Of a stretch of DNA of 64,000 nucleotides, positions 63,536 to 64,000 are shown piece after piece; position 1 is the stretch's first letter, and each line of letters starts with the position of its first letter. The position numbers were made by a program, and so were the translations under genes. The notes under the pieces are model-generated. The model was not told the DNA's origin, did not search any database, and worked only from the letters and a program-made list of their open reading frames with translations. Origin of the DNA: Amphiduros pacificus (taxonomy: Eukaryota; Annelida; Polychaeta; Phyllodocida; Hesionidae); NCBI GenBank assembly GCA_949316495.1, contig OX439007.1, forward strand, positions 12,435,479 to 12,499,478, written 5' to 3'.

Positions 63536-63570
63536 AAAAATAATGAGGATAAATATAGGATTTAACATAA

Positions 63571-64000
63571 TCATTTAAGTTTATGATTATGTTTTGAGTG
63601 AACAGGTGTAAAATGTATATCGGAAGGATCACCTGTGTCCATCCTTTCTAAGGATTTAGTTCTATTTATTTTAGTTATGCTTTGATCTTTGATTTCTTTT
63701 TTGTCTGATTTCTTAACTGGTCTGTTGCTATTTACATTTTTACTGGATGATGTGGAGGGAGTTTGTGAAGAGGTTTTAGTGGATTGAACTGTTGGTACAT
63801 TTATTGCTGGGGTAGTGGGTGTTTGGGTTTGAGTGGATGTTCCTGAAGATTTGGAGGTATTTGAAAAATAGGAATAATTCTTTTCATCGATTGGCCAGGT
63901 TATTTCTGTCTGTATTGCTATTGTTTTTGTCTCTTTGATTTTTAAGGCGGTAGCATAGGATGTTTTGGAATTATTAAAACTTTCTACACGTTTACGTGCC
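63571..64000 (-). CDS. LINE copy 4 ORF1, C-terminal part
   Basis: About 142 codons at the window edge match the Ser/Thr/Lys-rich C-terminus of copy 1 ORF1 (RMDTGDP, FTPVHSKHNHK). The stop TGA is at 63571-63573. The zinc knuckles would lie beyond the window. Confidence 0.7.
   Translation of the reverse strand, partial: ARKRVESFNNSKTSYATALKIKETKTIAIQTEITWPIDEKNYSYFSNTSKSSGTSTQTQTPTTPAINVPTVQSTKTSSQTPSTSSSKNVNSNRPVKKSDKKEIKDQSITKINRTKSLERMDTGDPSDIHFTPVHSKHNHKLK

Larger units (their letters stand above)
59602..64000 (-). mobile_element. I/Nimb-like LINE, copy 4, runs off the window
   Basis: From the ATTC-type tail at 59602 through RNase H, RT and endonuclease to the C-terminal part of ORF1 at the window edge. 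Nearly colinear with copy 1, apart from an internal inversion at 62502-62648. The 5' end is outside the window. Confidence 0.92.

Overview
The window looks like nuclear DNA of a marine invertebrate, most likely a mollusc. The reasons are AT-rich DNA, small exons in long introns, non-LTR retrotransposons resembling those of molluscs, a tRNA-headed SINE with a TTTG/CAAA-type tail, and an invertebrate-type Cys-loop channel gene. There is no bacterial organisation anywhere. The species call is inference.

Layout. (1) Positions 1-2600 hold the 3' end of a gene for a secreted Cys-containing protein (gene 1). Two minisatellites follow, with 30-bp and 36-bp units. (2) Positions 9440-20390 hold gene 2, a five-exon relative encoding about 221 aa. 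Its last intron carries two palindromic MITE-like copies, and the second is split by a 7.5-kb LINE on the minus strand with two long open ORFs and a 7-bp target duplication. (3) Positions 23163-28741 hold gene 3, a 13-exon relative of about 596 aa with a signal peptide and four repeats of the same domain. The four-cysteine pattern suggests a divergent CAP/SCP fold. (4) Positions 33210-41557 hold a Cys-loop ligand-gated channel gene with a PAR motif before M2, which predicts anion selectivity. Its introns are swollen by minisatellites, three of which start exactly at exon-intron junctions, and no M3 coding sequence is recognisable. (5) Positions 43331-64000 are a transposon cluster. It contains four copies of one I/Nimb-like LINE with APE, RT and RNase H domains (one full length, two 5'-truncated, one running off the window), a SINE, a Mutator-like transposase relic, a TA-flanked MITE and an inverted-repeat locus.

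The most notable item is the ORF1 protein of the LINE inside gene 2. It carries an N-terminal RNase H1/caulimovirus-P6-type hybrid-binding domain, a long acidic region, a coiled coil, a NADAR (DUF1768) domain and a C-terminal SGNH/GDSL-type esterase domain. NADAR enzymes act on ADP-ribosyl compounds, including ADP-ribosylated guanine in DNA, so this LINE may carry its own ADP-ribose eraser. ORF1 and ORF2 share a reading frame and are separated by one UAG and nine codons.

Exon coordinates of the host genes were read by eye from splice consensus, homology between paralogous modules and phase agreement. They have not been tested against transcripts.
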